16,563 bases of DNA from Comamonadaceae bacterium (GCA_024642025.1 JAHEBY010000014.1:1-16563); one strand, 5' to 3'. Positions 7,064 through 14,548 are shown, numbered from the stretch's first letter. Notes: a model not told the origin generated them from the letters alone. A program made the numbers and translations.

Positions 7064-7672
7064 ATGTTGAAACTTTTCGGCTTCGGACAAAACAAGTCAG
7101 CCACAAAACCCAAGGCCGAAGCCGGACCCTCTGCCTTCGCCGAGACGGTGATGCATGTCGACAGCACCCAGTCAACGTTTATGGAAACCCTGCACCAAGC
7201 CGACATGCATCGGGAGCTGGTGCGTGTTGTCCTTAAAGACACGTTAAGGCGAGCTGGCATCCCTGCGGGCTCGATCGCGTGCGAGACGATCGATGCCACC
7301 CAACCATCTGGCGAGCGGGAGTTGTTTGTGCATCTGGTGCTCTTGAAATGGAACGAAGCCATAATCCGGTTCGCACCGCTGATTCAAAGAGAATTGATTG
7401 CAAACCTGAACCGCTTTGACCCGGTTGTTGATCATTCCAAGTACATTTTTTCTTGGCGATTTGGGCCGGATTGCGAGCATCCTCATCAGGCCCTGCCAGA
7501 TCGCGAGTACTGGCAGACTGAAGCGAATACAGCTGTTCCAGCTGCCATGCCGGAAGCCCCAAAAGCGATAGCACCAGCACCACCGCAAAAGCCCGCTTTC
7601 GACTTGCCTCACTCTGACCGAGACGATATGCCATCTGATTTTGCCCCGACCCAGATTGACTCCAGGCACTGA
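7064..7672 (+). CDS. Conserved-looking hypothetical protein, 202 aa
   Basis: I do not recognise this family. The protein starts at the ATG at 7064 (MLKLFGFGQ); the frame is open back to 6947, but that part overlaps the end of the aldehyde dehydrogenase. There is no signal peptide and no evident membrane segment. Residues about 1-25 are basic and polar. Residues about 28-145 look like a compact mixed alpha/beta domain (METLHQADMHRELVRVVLKD, then FVHLVLLKWNEAIIRFAPL and a YIFSWRFGPDC strand). The C-terminal 55 residues are Pro/Ala-rich and probably disordered. The ribosome-binding site is weak. It lies 97 bp after the aldehyde dehydrogenase and 17 bp before the SDR start, so co-transcription with the SDR is likely. 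Codon use resembles its neighbours. I cannot assign a function. Confidence 0.8.
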   Translation: MLKLFGFGQNKSATKPKAEAGPSAFAETVMHVDSTQSTFMETLHQADMHRELVRVVLKDTLRRAGIPAGSIACETIDATQPSGERELFVHLVLLKWNEAIIRFAPLIQRELIANLNRFDPVVDHSKYIFSWRFGPDCEHPHQALPDREYWQTEANTAVPAAMPEAPKAIAPAPPQKPAFDLPHSDRDDMPSDFAPTQIDSRH

Positions 7673-7689
7673 GCCCTGTTCTGCGCGGC

Positions 7690-8451
7690 ATGAGAGTTAG
7701 CGGCAAATCCATTCTCGTTACAGGTGCGGGCGGCGGCATTGGCGAAGGCATCGCCCGCCGGCTCGCTGCCGAAGGCGCGCGGGTGATGGTGAACGACATT
7801 GACGGGGCCAAGGCACTGCACGTCACAACAGAAATCAACGCGGGTGGCGGCATGGCATCGGCGTTCGCCGCTGACGTTACCCAAAGCAAAGAGGTCAAGG
7901 CCTTGGTGGCAGAGACGGTGAAGCTGCATGGGCGCCTCGACGTCGTGATCAACAACGCCGGCTGGACCCACCGCAACCGCCCGGCTCTGGAGGTCAGTGA
8001 GGCTGATTTTGACAAGGTCTACGCCATCAACGTCAAGAGCATTTACCTCGCCACGATTCACGCCACGCCGGTGTTTCGCTCGCAGGGTGGCGGCAGCTTC
8101 ATCAACATCGCCTCGACCGCAGGGCTCAGGCCACGGCCCGGGCTGACCTGGTACAACGGCTCCAAGGGCGCAGTCATCACCACCTCAAAGTCTCTGGCGG
8201 CCGAGCTTGGGCCCGACAACATACGGGTGAACTGCATCAATCCCGTGTTCAACCCCGATACGGGTCTGTCTGCCGAGTTTGCCGGTGGTCCGCTCAACGA
8301 CGAACGCCGTGCCAAGTTTCTGGCCAGCATTCCGCTGGGCAGGTTCTCAACTGCGCTGGACGTAGCCAACGCTGCGCTGTACCTCGCAAGCGATGAGGCA
8401 GCGTTCATCAGCGGCGTGTGCATTGAGGTAGACGGCGCGCGCTGCGTTTGA
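7690..8451 (+). CDS. Short-chain dehydrogenase/reductase (SDR) family oxidoreductase
   Basis: This is a classical SDR of 253 aa using NAD(P)(H). The N-terminal Rossmann motif TGAGGGIG is at 11-18, and VINNAG at 86-91. The catalytic tetrad is visible: Asn114, Ser142 (NIASTAG), Tyr155 and Lys159 (YNGSK). The C-terminus EAAFISGVCIEVDGA is typical of the FabG/glucose-dehydrogenase-like branch. The adenine-binding region has Asp36 (VNDID) after the second beta strand, which favours NAD over NADP. Substrate unknown. The start ATG at 7690 lies 17 bp after the previous stop and lacks an obvious Shine-Dalgarno, suggesting translation linked to the upstream gene. With the aldehyde dehydrogenase upstream, an alcohol/aldehyde or keto-compound oxidation route is a reasonable guess, not more. 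Confidence 0.9.
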   Translation: MRVSGKSILVTGAGGGIGEGIARRLAAEGARVMVNDIDGAKALHVTTEINAGGGMASAFAADVTQSKEVKALVAETVKLHGRLDVVINNAGWTHRNRPALEVSEADFDKVYAINVKSIYLATIHATPVFRSQGGGSFINIASTAGLRPRPGLTWYNGSKGAVITTSKSLAAELGPDNIRVNCINPVFNPDTGLSAEFAGGPLNDERRAKFLASIPLGRFSTALDVANAALYLASDEAAFISGVCIEVDGARCV

Positions 8452-8555
8452 GTTAGGGCCAGTGCAAACCACCTTTTTGTATTCGCGCTGACTTAAAGCG
8501 CCTGGTTTTACGGGGTTACTGGCTAGTTGGGCCCTCCGCAGTGGACAATGTAGCC

Positions 8556-9704
8556 ATGGCAGAACGCATCATTCCCCTGACCGACCATCGCAGCCGCACG
8601 CTGCAGCCGCCGCTCGCCGCCCTGGAAGCCGCCACCCGCATGAGCGCCACCGGCTTTCTGGGTGACACTTTGGGCCGGCCCCTGCACGACCTGCGAATCA
8701 GTGTCACCGACCGCTGCAACTTCCGCTGCAGCTATTGCATGCCCAAGGAGGTGTTTGACAAGGACTACCCTTACTTACCGCACGGATCGTTGCTGACGTT
8801 TGAAGAAATCACACGTCTGGCAAGATTATTCGTCGGCCACGGTGTCCGAAAGGTCAGGCTGACGGGCGGCGAACCCCTGCTGCGCAAGAACATTGAAATT
8901 CTGATTGAGCAGCTCGCTCAGTTGCGCACAGTGGACGGCGCACCGCTGGATATCACGCTCACTACAAATGGGTCGTTGCTGGCACGCAAGGCCGAGGCGC
9001 TAAGAGCGGCGGGTCTGCAGCGCGTCACTGTCAGCCTGGACGGTCTGGATGACACGGTATTTCGCAAAATGAATGATGTGGACTTCCCGGTGGAGCAGGT
9101 ACTGGAAGGCATTGCGGCCGCCAAAGCGGCGGGGCTGGGGCCAATCAAGGTAAACATGGTGGTCAAGCGCGGCACCAACGAGCACGAGATTCTGGCTATG
9201 GCACGGCACTTCAAAGGCACGGGTGTGGTGTTGCGCTTCATCGAATACATGGATGTTGGCGCCACCAACGGCTGGCGAATGGACGAGGTTTTGCCGTCCA
9301 GCGAAGTGATCAAGTTGATCCACGCCGACATGCCACTGATGCAACTGGAGCCGTCCAGCGCGGGCGAGACGGCTGCACGATGGGGCTATGCGGACGCTCA
9401 AGGGCGGCATGACCGAGATGCCGGTGAAATCGGAGTCATCAGCAGCGTCACGCAGGCTTTTTGCCACGACTGCAACCGCGCCCGGCTGTCAACTGAAGGC
9501 AAACTCTACCTGTGTCTTTTCGCGTCATCAGGCTACGACTTGCGCGAACTGGTTCGCGGCGGCGCGTCAGACGCAGACGTCACCTCGGCCATCGGCCATA
9601 TCTGGTCGGGGCGCGCCGACCGCTACTCCGAGTTACGCAGCACGCTCTCGCCCGACACTCCGGGTGGCACCCGGCGCGTCGAGATGAGCTACATCGGCGG
9701 CTGA
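8556..9704 (+). CDS. moaA: GTP 3',8-cyclase, molybdenum cofactor biosynthesis protein A
   Basis: This radical-SAM enzyme works with MoaC to convert GTP to cyclic pyranopterin monophosphate, the first step of molybdenum-cofactor synthesis. From the ATG at 8556 it is 382 aa. The N-terminal radical-SAM cluster motif CNFRCSYC gives Cys54, Cys58 and Cys61. The C-terminal second 4Fe-4S cluster motif (C-x2-C-x13-C) gives Cys303, Cys306 and Cys320. The protein ends in the functionally important Gly-Gly. RLTGGEPLLRKN and TTNGSLL are further family motifs. A GTG at 8541 would add five residues; neither start has a strong ribosome-binding site. It carries about 45 residues before the radical-SAM core, longer than in E. 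coli MoaA. It is first in a moaA-mobA-moeA cluster; moaC, moaD and moaE are not in this window. Confidence 0.96.
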   Translation: MAERIIPLTDHRSRTLQPPLAALEAATRMSATGFLGDTLGRPLHDLRISVTDRCNFRCSYCMPKEVFDKDYPYLPHGSLLTFEEITRLARLFVGHGVRKVRLTGGEPLLRKNIEILIEQLAQLRTVDGAPLDITLTTNGSLLARKAEALRAAGLQRVTVSLDGLDDTVFRKMNDVDFPVEQVLEGIAAAKAAGLGPIKVNMVVKRGTNEHEILAMARHFKGTGVVLRFIEYMDVGATNGWRMDEVLPSSEVIKLIHADMPLMQLEPSSAGETAARWGYADAQGRHDRDAGEIGVISSVTQAFCHDCNRARLSTEGKLYLCLFASSGYDLRELVRGGASDADVTSAIGHIWSGRADRYSELRSTLSPDTPGGTRRVEMSYIGG

Positions 9705-9725
9705 AGTCAGCGGGCAGAGAGCGAC

Positions 9726-10343
9726 ATGACTGGCTTGACCAACGTGACAGGTGTCATATTGGCTGGTGGCCGCGGCGCCCGCATGGGTGGTGCAGACAAG
9801 GGTCTTGAGCTGCTCAATGGCAAGGCGCTGGCCCTGCACGCCCTGCAGCGCCTGCAGCCTCAGGTTGGGCCAGTGATGATCAACGCCAACCGCAACCTGC
9901 CGGACTACGAATCATTTGGCGCACCGGTCTGGCCTGACGCGCTGCCCGACTTTCCGGGGCCGCTGGCCGGATTTATCACCGCCCTCACCCACTGCGAAAC
10001 ACCCTACTTGGTAACCGTACCCTGCGATACGCCCAACTTTCCTTCTGACCTGGTGGCGCGGCTTCACACAGCCCTTGAGGCGCATGGCGCGGATATTGCC
10101 ATGGCGGCGGCACTCGAAGAGGATGGTCGACTCCGCAACCAGCCTGTGTTTTGCCTGCTTCAGTCAAACCTGAAAGACAGCCTCACCGCGTTTATGGCGA
10201 GCGGCAGGCGCAAAATCGACGCGTGGACTGCATTGCATCAAACCATTGTGGTGCCGTTCGATTTGCCAGGTGATGATCCACACGCTTTCTTCAACGCCAA
10301 CACGCCAGACGAACTCCATTCCCTGTCAAATCAACAAAAGTAG
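9726..10343 (+). CDS. mobA: Molybdenum cofactor guanylyltransferase
   Basis: This cytoplasmic enzyme transfers GMP from GTP to molybdopterin-bound Mo, making the MGD form used by DMSO-reductase-family enzymes such as nitrate reductase and formate dehydrogenase. The 205-aa length is normal. The GTP-binding signature LAGGRGARMGGADKGL runs from 12 to 27, and VPCDTPNFPSD gives Asp101, the metal-binding residue at the same number as in E. coli MobA. FPGPLAG (about 76-82) is another family motif. The start ATG at 9726 follows the moaA stop by 21 bp with AGAGAG just upstream. Its presence implies that the host makes bis-MGD enzymes, none of which are in this window. Confidence 0.96.
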   Translation: MTGLTNVTGVILAGGRGARMGGADKGLELLNGKALALHALQRLQPQVGPVMINANRNLPDYESFGAPVWPDALPDFPGPLAGFITALTHCETPYLVTVPCDTPNFPSDLVARLHTALEAHGADIAMAAALEEDGRLRNQPVFCLLQSNLKDSLTAFMASGRRKIDAWTALHQTIVVPFDLPGDDPHAFFNANTPDELHSLSNQQK

Positions 10344-10370
10344 CGCCGCGCGAAACCCTTGATATTTGCC

Positions 10371-11762
10371 ATGAAGACCATCGCTGAAATTTCAGCCGAA
10401 TTGCAGGGCTATGACCCGCAAGCCCTGTCGTGTACCGACGTGAACCTGTTTCTGTCGAAGTTGGTTGAGTCGTCTGTGTTGCCTGCCACGGCCACTGAAA
10501 ACCTGAAGTTGTTCGATGCGCTAGGGCGAGTGCTGGCAGAAGACATTGTGTCGCCCATCAGCGTGCCGCCGCATGACAACTCGGCCATGGACGGCTACGC
10601 ATTTGATGGCAGCCAGCTGCGTGCTGGCGAGCCACTGACGCTCAAGCTTGTGGGCACAGCAATGGCCGGGCAAGCCTGGCAAGGCACGGCAGCTCCGGGC
10701 GAATGCGTGAAGATCATGACCGGCGCCATCATGCCCCGCGGGCTTGACACCGTCGTGCCTCAGGAGTTCGTGACAGGCGGTGAGTCCGTCACCATCGCGG
10801 CCGGTTTGATCAAGCGCGGTGACAACCGGCGGCTGTTGGGTGAAGATCTGCTCAAGGGTAGTGCAGCGCTACAAAAAGGGGAGCTATTCACGCCCGCTGC
10901 ACTGGGGCTGACTGCCAGTTTGGGCATAGAAACTGTCAAAGTGCAGCGCAAGCTTCGGGTCGCTTATTTTTCTACCGGCGACGAGATTCTGAGCCTGGGC
11001 GAGGCGCCGCGCGAAGGCGCCGTCTATGACAGCAATCGCTACACAGTTTTCGGCCTGCTTACGCGTATGGGTTGCGAGGTCATCGATCTCGGCGTGGTGC
11101 GCGACGAGCCGGACCTTCTCGAAGCGGCGTTCCTTGACGCGGCGGAGCAGGCCGACGCCATCATCACCAGCGGCGGCGTGAGCGTGGGCGCAGCGGACTA
11201 CACCAAGGCGATGATGAACAAGCTGGGCGATGTGGCGTTCTGGAAGATCGCCATGCGTCCGGGCCGCCCAATGGCTGTGGGGCGCATTTTATATGACAAA
11301 TATGCCTCTAGCCCTCGTGAAATAATCGTCAATAGCTATATAAATAGTAGCAGAAGAATCTCTGAAAACGTAGTCAATGTTGACGTCAAATCGGCTTCAG
11401 GGCCTAAATCAGCCATTCTGTTTGGCTTGCCTGGCAACCCCGTTGCTGTAATGGTGACCTTTCTTGCGTTCGTGCGCCCCGCCCTTTTGCAAATGATGGG
11501 CAGCACTGCCACCACCCCACCCTTGCTGAAGGCCAAAAGCGCCGAGGCTATTCGAAAAAAGCCCGGGCGCACGGAATACCAACGCGGCATCGTCAGCCGC
11601 GCGCCAAACGGTTCATTGCAGGTCCGGATCACCGGCAACCAGGGCTCTGGCGTGCTCAGCTCCATGGTTCAGGCCAACGGTCTGATCGTATTGCATCACG
11701 ATCAAGGCAATGTTGGCGCAGGCGATGAGGTGGATGTGATGATGTTTGATGGCGTCATTTAG
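10371..11762 (+). CDS. moeA: Molybdopterin molybdenumtransferase with an in-frame insertion
   Basis: MoeA inserts molybdate into adenylylated molybdopterin. The protein is 463 aa from the ATG at 10371, longer than the roughly 400-420 aa typical of MoeA. Motifs: VPPHDNSAMDGYA (about 65-77), FSTGDEIL (about 199-206), TSGGVSVGAADYTK (about 265-278), MRPGRPMAVGR (about 294-304), FGLPGNPVAV (about 350-360). About 40 extra residues (307-346, bases 11289-11408) separate the PGRP and GLPGNP motifs of the MogA-like domain. They are encoded by visibly AT-rich DNA containing a short interspersed repeat. The frame is intact, so the protein is probably functional with a loop insertion. A TTG at 10359 is an alternative start. 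The gene follows mobA by 27 bp with no clear Shine-Dalgarno. It is last in the moaA-mobA-moeA cluster. Confidence 0.95.
   Translation: MKTIAEISAELQGYDPQALSCTDVNLFLSKLVESSVLPATATENLKLFDALGRVLAEDIVSPISVPPHDNSAMDGYAFDGSQLRAGEPLTLKLVGTAMAGQAWQGTAAPGECVKIMTGAIMPRGLDTVVPQEFVTGGESVTIAAGLIKRGDNRRLLGEDLLKGSAALQKGELFTPAALGLTASLGIETVKVQRKLRVAYFSTGDEILSLGEAPREGAVYDSNRYTVFGLLTRMGCEVIDLGVVRDEPDLLEAAFLDAAEQADAIITSGGVSVGAADYTKAMMNKLGDVAFWKIAMRPGRPMAVGRILYDKYASSPREIIVNSYINSSRRISENVVNVDVKSASGPKSAILFGLPGNPVAVMVTFLAFVRPALLQMMGSTATTPPLLKAKSAEAIRKKPGRTEYQRGIVSRAPNGSLQVRITGNQGSGVLSSMVQANGLIVLHHDQGNVGAGDEVDVMMFDGVI
11304..11352 (+). repeat. Short AT-rich interspersed repeat, copy 2 (inside moeA, in frame)
   Basis: These 49 bases align ungapped with 4855-4903 (35 identical by eye; shared GCCTCTAGCCC start and TAGCA end). 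They are translated as part of the extra MoeA loop (ASSPREIIVNSYINSS). The copy sits within an AT-rich insertion of about 120 bases, a multiple of three with no stop codon. No flanking target duplication is obvious. Confidence 0.65.
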
Positions 11763-11765
11763 CCA

Positions 11766-11791
11766 CCTAGCTGAGCGCTGCAGCAGCTAGG
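11766..11791. terminator. Hairpin between convergent moeA and the nitroreductase gene
   Basis: CCTAGCTG (11766-11773) pairs perfectly with CAGCTAGG (11784-11791) around a 10-nt loop AGCGCTGCAG. It starts four bases after the moeA stop and overlaps the stop codon of the convergent - strand gene (11787). There is no T-tract on either side. A bidirectional terminator is plausible but unproven. Confidence 0.45.
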
Positions 11792-12446
11792 GACTGGGCG
11801 CCATCTTTGGCTTGCCAACGGTCTGGGCAAGCAGGATTTGATGGTCGGCCTCAAGACCCATCGCCTGCGACAGAGCCTGACGGTCGATCCAGGCCCGGAT
11901 CACGGTAGACAATCCCGCGGACGCACAGTAGAGGTAAACGTTCTGCACCATCGCCCCTGCCGCCACTGACGCGTAAGACTCGCGTTTGTCGGCCGGTATG
12001 AGTTTCATGCGCGAATGATCGGCCACATAGATCAGTTCCATGGGTGCATCGTCCACAAAATCCTGATAGCCCGTCACGCGCCGCACATCGGCGGCGACAA
12101 CCAGATTCAACGCATGCGCGGACGGGTCGTAGCGGTAGAGCCCGTGGGGAAACGCCGCGAACAGATCAATTTCCTGCGCATTCATGGCACTGGGCGCCGT
12201 GCGCCCGCCCAATGCCGGGCGGTTGACACCCGCAGCGGCCCACAGCAGGTCCGAAACCACAGGCAACCCGAGCGCCTCAGCATCGAACGTCCGCTCGGAC
12301 TGGCGTTTATCCAGCGCCTTCATCAGCGGCAAGCCACCGTTCGTTCGAGGTAATGGCAGGTCGATGGCGGGTTGGGCATCACCGTGAGGAAGCTCTGGCT
12401 TAAGTTGGCCTATAAGACCCAAAGCCATTTTGGTAAGTGTATTCAC
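11787..12446 (-). CDS. Nitroreductase-family (SagB/ThcOx-like) FMN oxidoreductase
   Basis: This 219-aa protein shows nitroreductase-fold features: the N-terminal FMN-phosphate motif KRQSERTF (about 47-54), LLWAAAGVNR, the active-site-like GRTAPSAMNAQEI (about 80-92), and the late helix AGAMVQNVYLYCASAGL. The pattern is closest to the SagB/ThcOx-like branch, whose simple bacterial members have mostly unknown substrates; no toxin-maturation partners are near, so a free-standing reductase is likely. The start is GTG at 12446, with AAGGA about eight bases upstream; an ATG at 12428 is the alternative. No clear signal peptide is visible. It lies 104 bp downstream of rnhA on the same strand and may be read from that operon. 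This is the position where dnaQ often lies near rnhA in other bacteria. The family call is fairly firm, the function is not. Confidence 0.85.
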   Translation of the reverse strand: MNTLTKMALGLIGQLKPELPHGDAQPAIDLPLPRTNGGLPLMKALDKRQSERTFDAEALGLPVVSDLLWAAAGVNRPALGGRTAPSAMNAQEIDLFAAFPHGLYRYDPSAHALNLVVAADVRRVTGYQDFVDDAPMELIYVADHSRMKLIPADKRESYASVAAGAMVQNVYLYCASAGLSTVIRAWIDRQALSQAMGLEADHQILLAQTVGKPKMAPSP

Positions 12447-12550
12447 GATGGCGTTCCTTGCTGGCGTTTGAACACGTTCATCGTAATCACGTCACAGCTT
12501 CAGGACTTGCTTTACATCAAGCATTTAGCACGGCCCACCGCCGCTGTGCG

Positions 12551-13000
12551 TCAGCGTCGCGCCAAGGCCTGTTCCACACCGGGATTGGCCAGCATGTCGG
12601 CACGTTCGTTCCCAGGGTCTCCAGAATGCCCTTTAACCCATCGCCATGTGATCTGATGGCCTGCAGAACTGGCCAGCGCGTCTAGAACCTGCCACAGCTC
12701 GGCGTTCTTCACCGGCTCTTTGGCCGCAGTCCTCCAGCCCCTGACCTTCCAGCCATGAATCCATTCGGTGATGCCTTTGCGTACATATTCACTGTCAAGA
12801 TAGAGCGTCACCTGACAGGGATGCTGGAGCGCACGCAGGGCTTCAATGACCGCCGTGAGTTCCATGCGGTTGTTGGTGGTGTTCAATTCACCACCAAACA
12901 ACTCCTTGTCCGTATGCCCGTGTTTCAGCCACACACCCCATCCGCCAGGTCCCGGATTGCCTTTACAGGCACCATCGGTATAAATTTCCACGTGATTCAA
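12551..13000 (-). CDS. rnhA: Ribonuclease HI
   Basis: RNase HI cuts the RNA strand of RNA-DNA hybrids, removing R-loops and primers. The 149-aa product matches the family length. Catalytic residues are all present: Asp9 (YTDGACKGNPGPGGWG), Glu47 (NRMELTAV), Asp69 (LYLDSEYV), His125 (KGHSGDPGNE) and Asp135. The chosen start is TTG at 13000-12998, because AAGGAAG lies about six bases upstream and the usual family N-terminus (MNHVEIYTDGA) begins exactly there. The TTG overlaps the TGA of the upstream methyltransferase, so translation is probably coupled. The frame is open further upstream to 13252, but that part is antisense-like filler within the methyltransferase gene. A GTG two codons downstream is a weaker alternative. 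Confidence 0.94.
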   Translation of the reverse strand: MNHVEIYTDGACKGNPGPGGWGVWLKHGHTDKELFGGELNTTNNRMELTAVIEALRALQHPCQVTLYLDSEYVRKGITEWIHGWKVRGWRTAAKEPVKNAELWQVLDALASSAGHQITWRWVKGHSGDPGNERADMLANPGVEQALARR

Positions 13001-13782
13001 GTTCGCTTCCTTATCGTCTTTGCTTTTGCGGGGACCAGGTTGAGCCCCGTCTGGTTGGTCACGGACACCGGCTTGGCCACCACGCTTTTGCCGCTTTTCC
13101 AGCCCGCCTCGAGCAATCGCATGCCACGCACCCGTTTCACGGCCACCACGCAGTATGCGGCACCCAGTATCGGCCACCATCGCTCGCCCAACGTGTCCAT
13201 CCATTCGAACCGGTTCAGCCACTTCTGGCTGCGTACGGCCGGACGATAGCATCCAAAATTTCCAGCCTCAACCTCGAAGCCCAGCAGCCTGAGCCAGTCG
13301 CGCAGCCGCCAGTAGCCGATAAATTGCCCGCTGTCCGGCAAAAAGAGCTCCCCAAAACCGAGGCGCCGATACAAGTGGGCCCGGCGTTGACGAAGTCCCC
13401 ACAGGCTGGCAGGGTTCAGGCCACAAATCACGACCCGTCCTTCTGGCACCAGCACGCGCTCTACTTCACGCAGGGTGGCGTGCGGATCGGGGTGCAAGTC
13501 TAGCGAGTGCGGCAAAACAACCAGGTCAAGGCTGGATTGGGCGAATGGCAGCGCGGAGAAGTCAGTCACCAGGTCACCGGACATTTCCTGGCCACCAGCA
13601 AGCCAGCGGTGCGGCATGCGGTTCGTCTCAAGTGCTTTGAATTCAGGCAGACCCAGCTGCAGAGCGTGGTAGCCAAAAATGTCGGCTACCACTTCGTCGA
13701 GTTGCTCTCGCTCCCAGTCCAGAAGGTATTCGCCTGGTGGCGTCTGAAACCAGTCCTGCAAACCTATAATTCGACTGTTCAT
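12997..13782 (-). CDS. Class I SAM-dependent methyltransferase (YafS-like position)
   Basis: This protein of 261 aa resembles class I methyltransferases of the Methyltransf_11 type. The SAM-binding glycine motif is degenerate; the later part fits better: SALPFAQSSLDLVVLPHSLD, then a post-motif helix and VERVLVPEGRVVICGLNP. The N-terminus IIGLQDWFQTPPGEYLLDWE is typical of the group found between gloB and rnhA in proteobacteria (yafS in E. coli). The target is unknown. The C-terminal 40 residues are basic and probably flexible. I chose the ATG at 13782-13780; a TTG at 13815 would add 11 residues reading into gloB. The start codon shares two bases with the divergent gloB start. The stop overlaps the TTG start of rnhA. 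Confidence 0.87.
   Translation of the reverse strand: MNSRIIGLQDWFQTPPGEYLLDWEREQLDEVVADIFGYHALQLGLPEFKALETNRMPHRWLAGGQEMSGDLVTDFSALPFAQSSLDLVVLPHSLDLHPDPHATLREVERVLVPEGRVVICGLNPASLWGLRQRRAHLYRRLGFGELFLPDSGQFIGYWRLRDWLRLLGFEVEAGNFGCYRPAVRSQKWLNRFEWMDTLGERWWPILGAAYCVVAVKRVRGMRLLEAGWKSGKSVVAKPVSVTNQTGLNLVPAKAKTIRKRT
13765..13770 (+). promoter_or_regulatory. Consensus -10 box just upstream of gloB
   Basis: TATAAT, a perfect -10 hexamer, ends ten bases before the gloB ATG. No good -35 is present 16-18 bases upstream, and there is no extended -10 TG. If used, transcription would start around 13777, giving a leaderless or nearly leaderless gloB message, in line with the missing Shine-Dalgarno. The box lies inside the divergent methyltransferase coding region. 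Confidence 0.45.
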
Positions 13783-14548
13783 GAATCTGTTAGCGCTTCC
13801 TGCTTTTTCCGACAACTACATCTGGCTGCTGCACGATGGGCGCAACGCATTGGTGGTGGACCCTGGCGACGCACAACCTGTTCTCCACGCATTGGAGCAG
13901 TCAGCCCTGCATCTTGACGCGATTCTAGTCACCCACCACCACGCGGATCATGTTGGAGGCGTGGACGTGCTGCGCGAATCGACTGGCGCCAGGGTGTGGG
14001 GCCCAGCCACCGAGAGAATTCCTAAGCCGGTGCGCCGCCTTAAAGAGGGCGATTCGGTGAATGAGCTTGGCCTTGGATTCAAGGTCATTGACGTGCCCGG
14101 CCACACAGCGGGCCACATTGCCTTTTACTGTGATGCGGTCAATGGTTCGCCACTTCTTTTCTGTGGCGATACGCTTTTTTCGGGTGGATGCGGACGCTTG
14201 TTTGAGGGCACACCAGCTCAAATGCTCGCGTCCCTGGATGCGCTGTCCGCCTTGCCTGCGAATACCCAAGTGTGTTGTACACACGAATACACCCTGGCGA
14301 ATCTGAAATTCGCCTGCGCTGTGGAGCCGGACAATGCAGACCTTAAGGCCTACCGAGCCTGGTGTGTGGCTCAGCGGGCTGACAACAAGCCCACTTTGCC
14401 GTCCACCATTGGGCGGGAACGTCAGATCAACCCTTTTTTGCGCACCCGAAGCCCTGGCGTTGTTGCACAAGCGGTGGCGCGTCACGCGAGCCCACAAGAC
14501 GAAGTGGCTGTATTTGCCGCCATCCGCGAATGGAAGAATAACTTTTGA
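13781..14548 (+). CDS. gloB: Hydroxyacylglutathione hydrolase (glyoxalase II)
   Basis: This enzyme hydrolyses S-lactoylglutathione to D-lactate and glutathione, completing methylglyoxal detoxification. The 255-aa protein has a metallo-beta-lactamase fold. The metal ligands are all visible: THHHADH (His52, His54, Asp56, His57), His108 (VPGHTAGH), Asp130 (FCGDTLF) and His168 (CTHEYT). The C-terminal helical part with RERQINPFLR is the glutathione-binding region of the family. The N-terminus MNLLALPAFSDNYIW is canonical, fixing the start at 13781. There is no Shine-Dalgarno; a TATAAT box lies ten bases upstream. The stop TGA overlaps the mltD ATG by one base (TGATG), so the two are translationally coupled. 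Confidence 0.97.
   Translation: MNLLALPAFSDNYIWLLHDGRNALVVDPGDAQPVLHALEQSALHLDAILVTHHHADHVGGVDVLRESTGARVWGPATERIPKPVRRLKEGDSVNELGLGFKVIDVPGHTAGHIAFYCDAVNGSPLLFCGDTLFSGGCGRLFEGTPAQMLASLDALSALPANTQVCCTHEYTLANLKFACAVEPDNADLKAYRAWCVAQRADNKPTLPSTIGRERQINPFLRTRSPGVVAQAVARHASPQDEVAVFAAIREWKNNF

Noticed and set aside
13001..13252. 84-codon upstream extension of rnhA
   Set aside because: It lies inside the methyltransferase gene in another frame, whereas RNase HI homology begins precisely at the TTG at 13000 with a ribosome-binding site.
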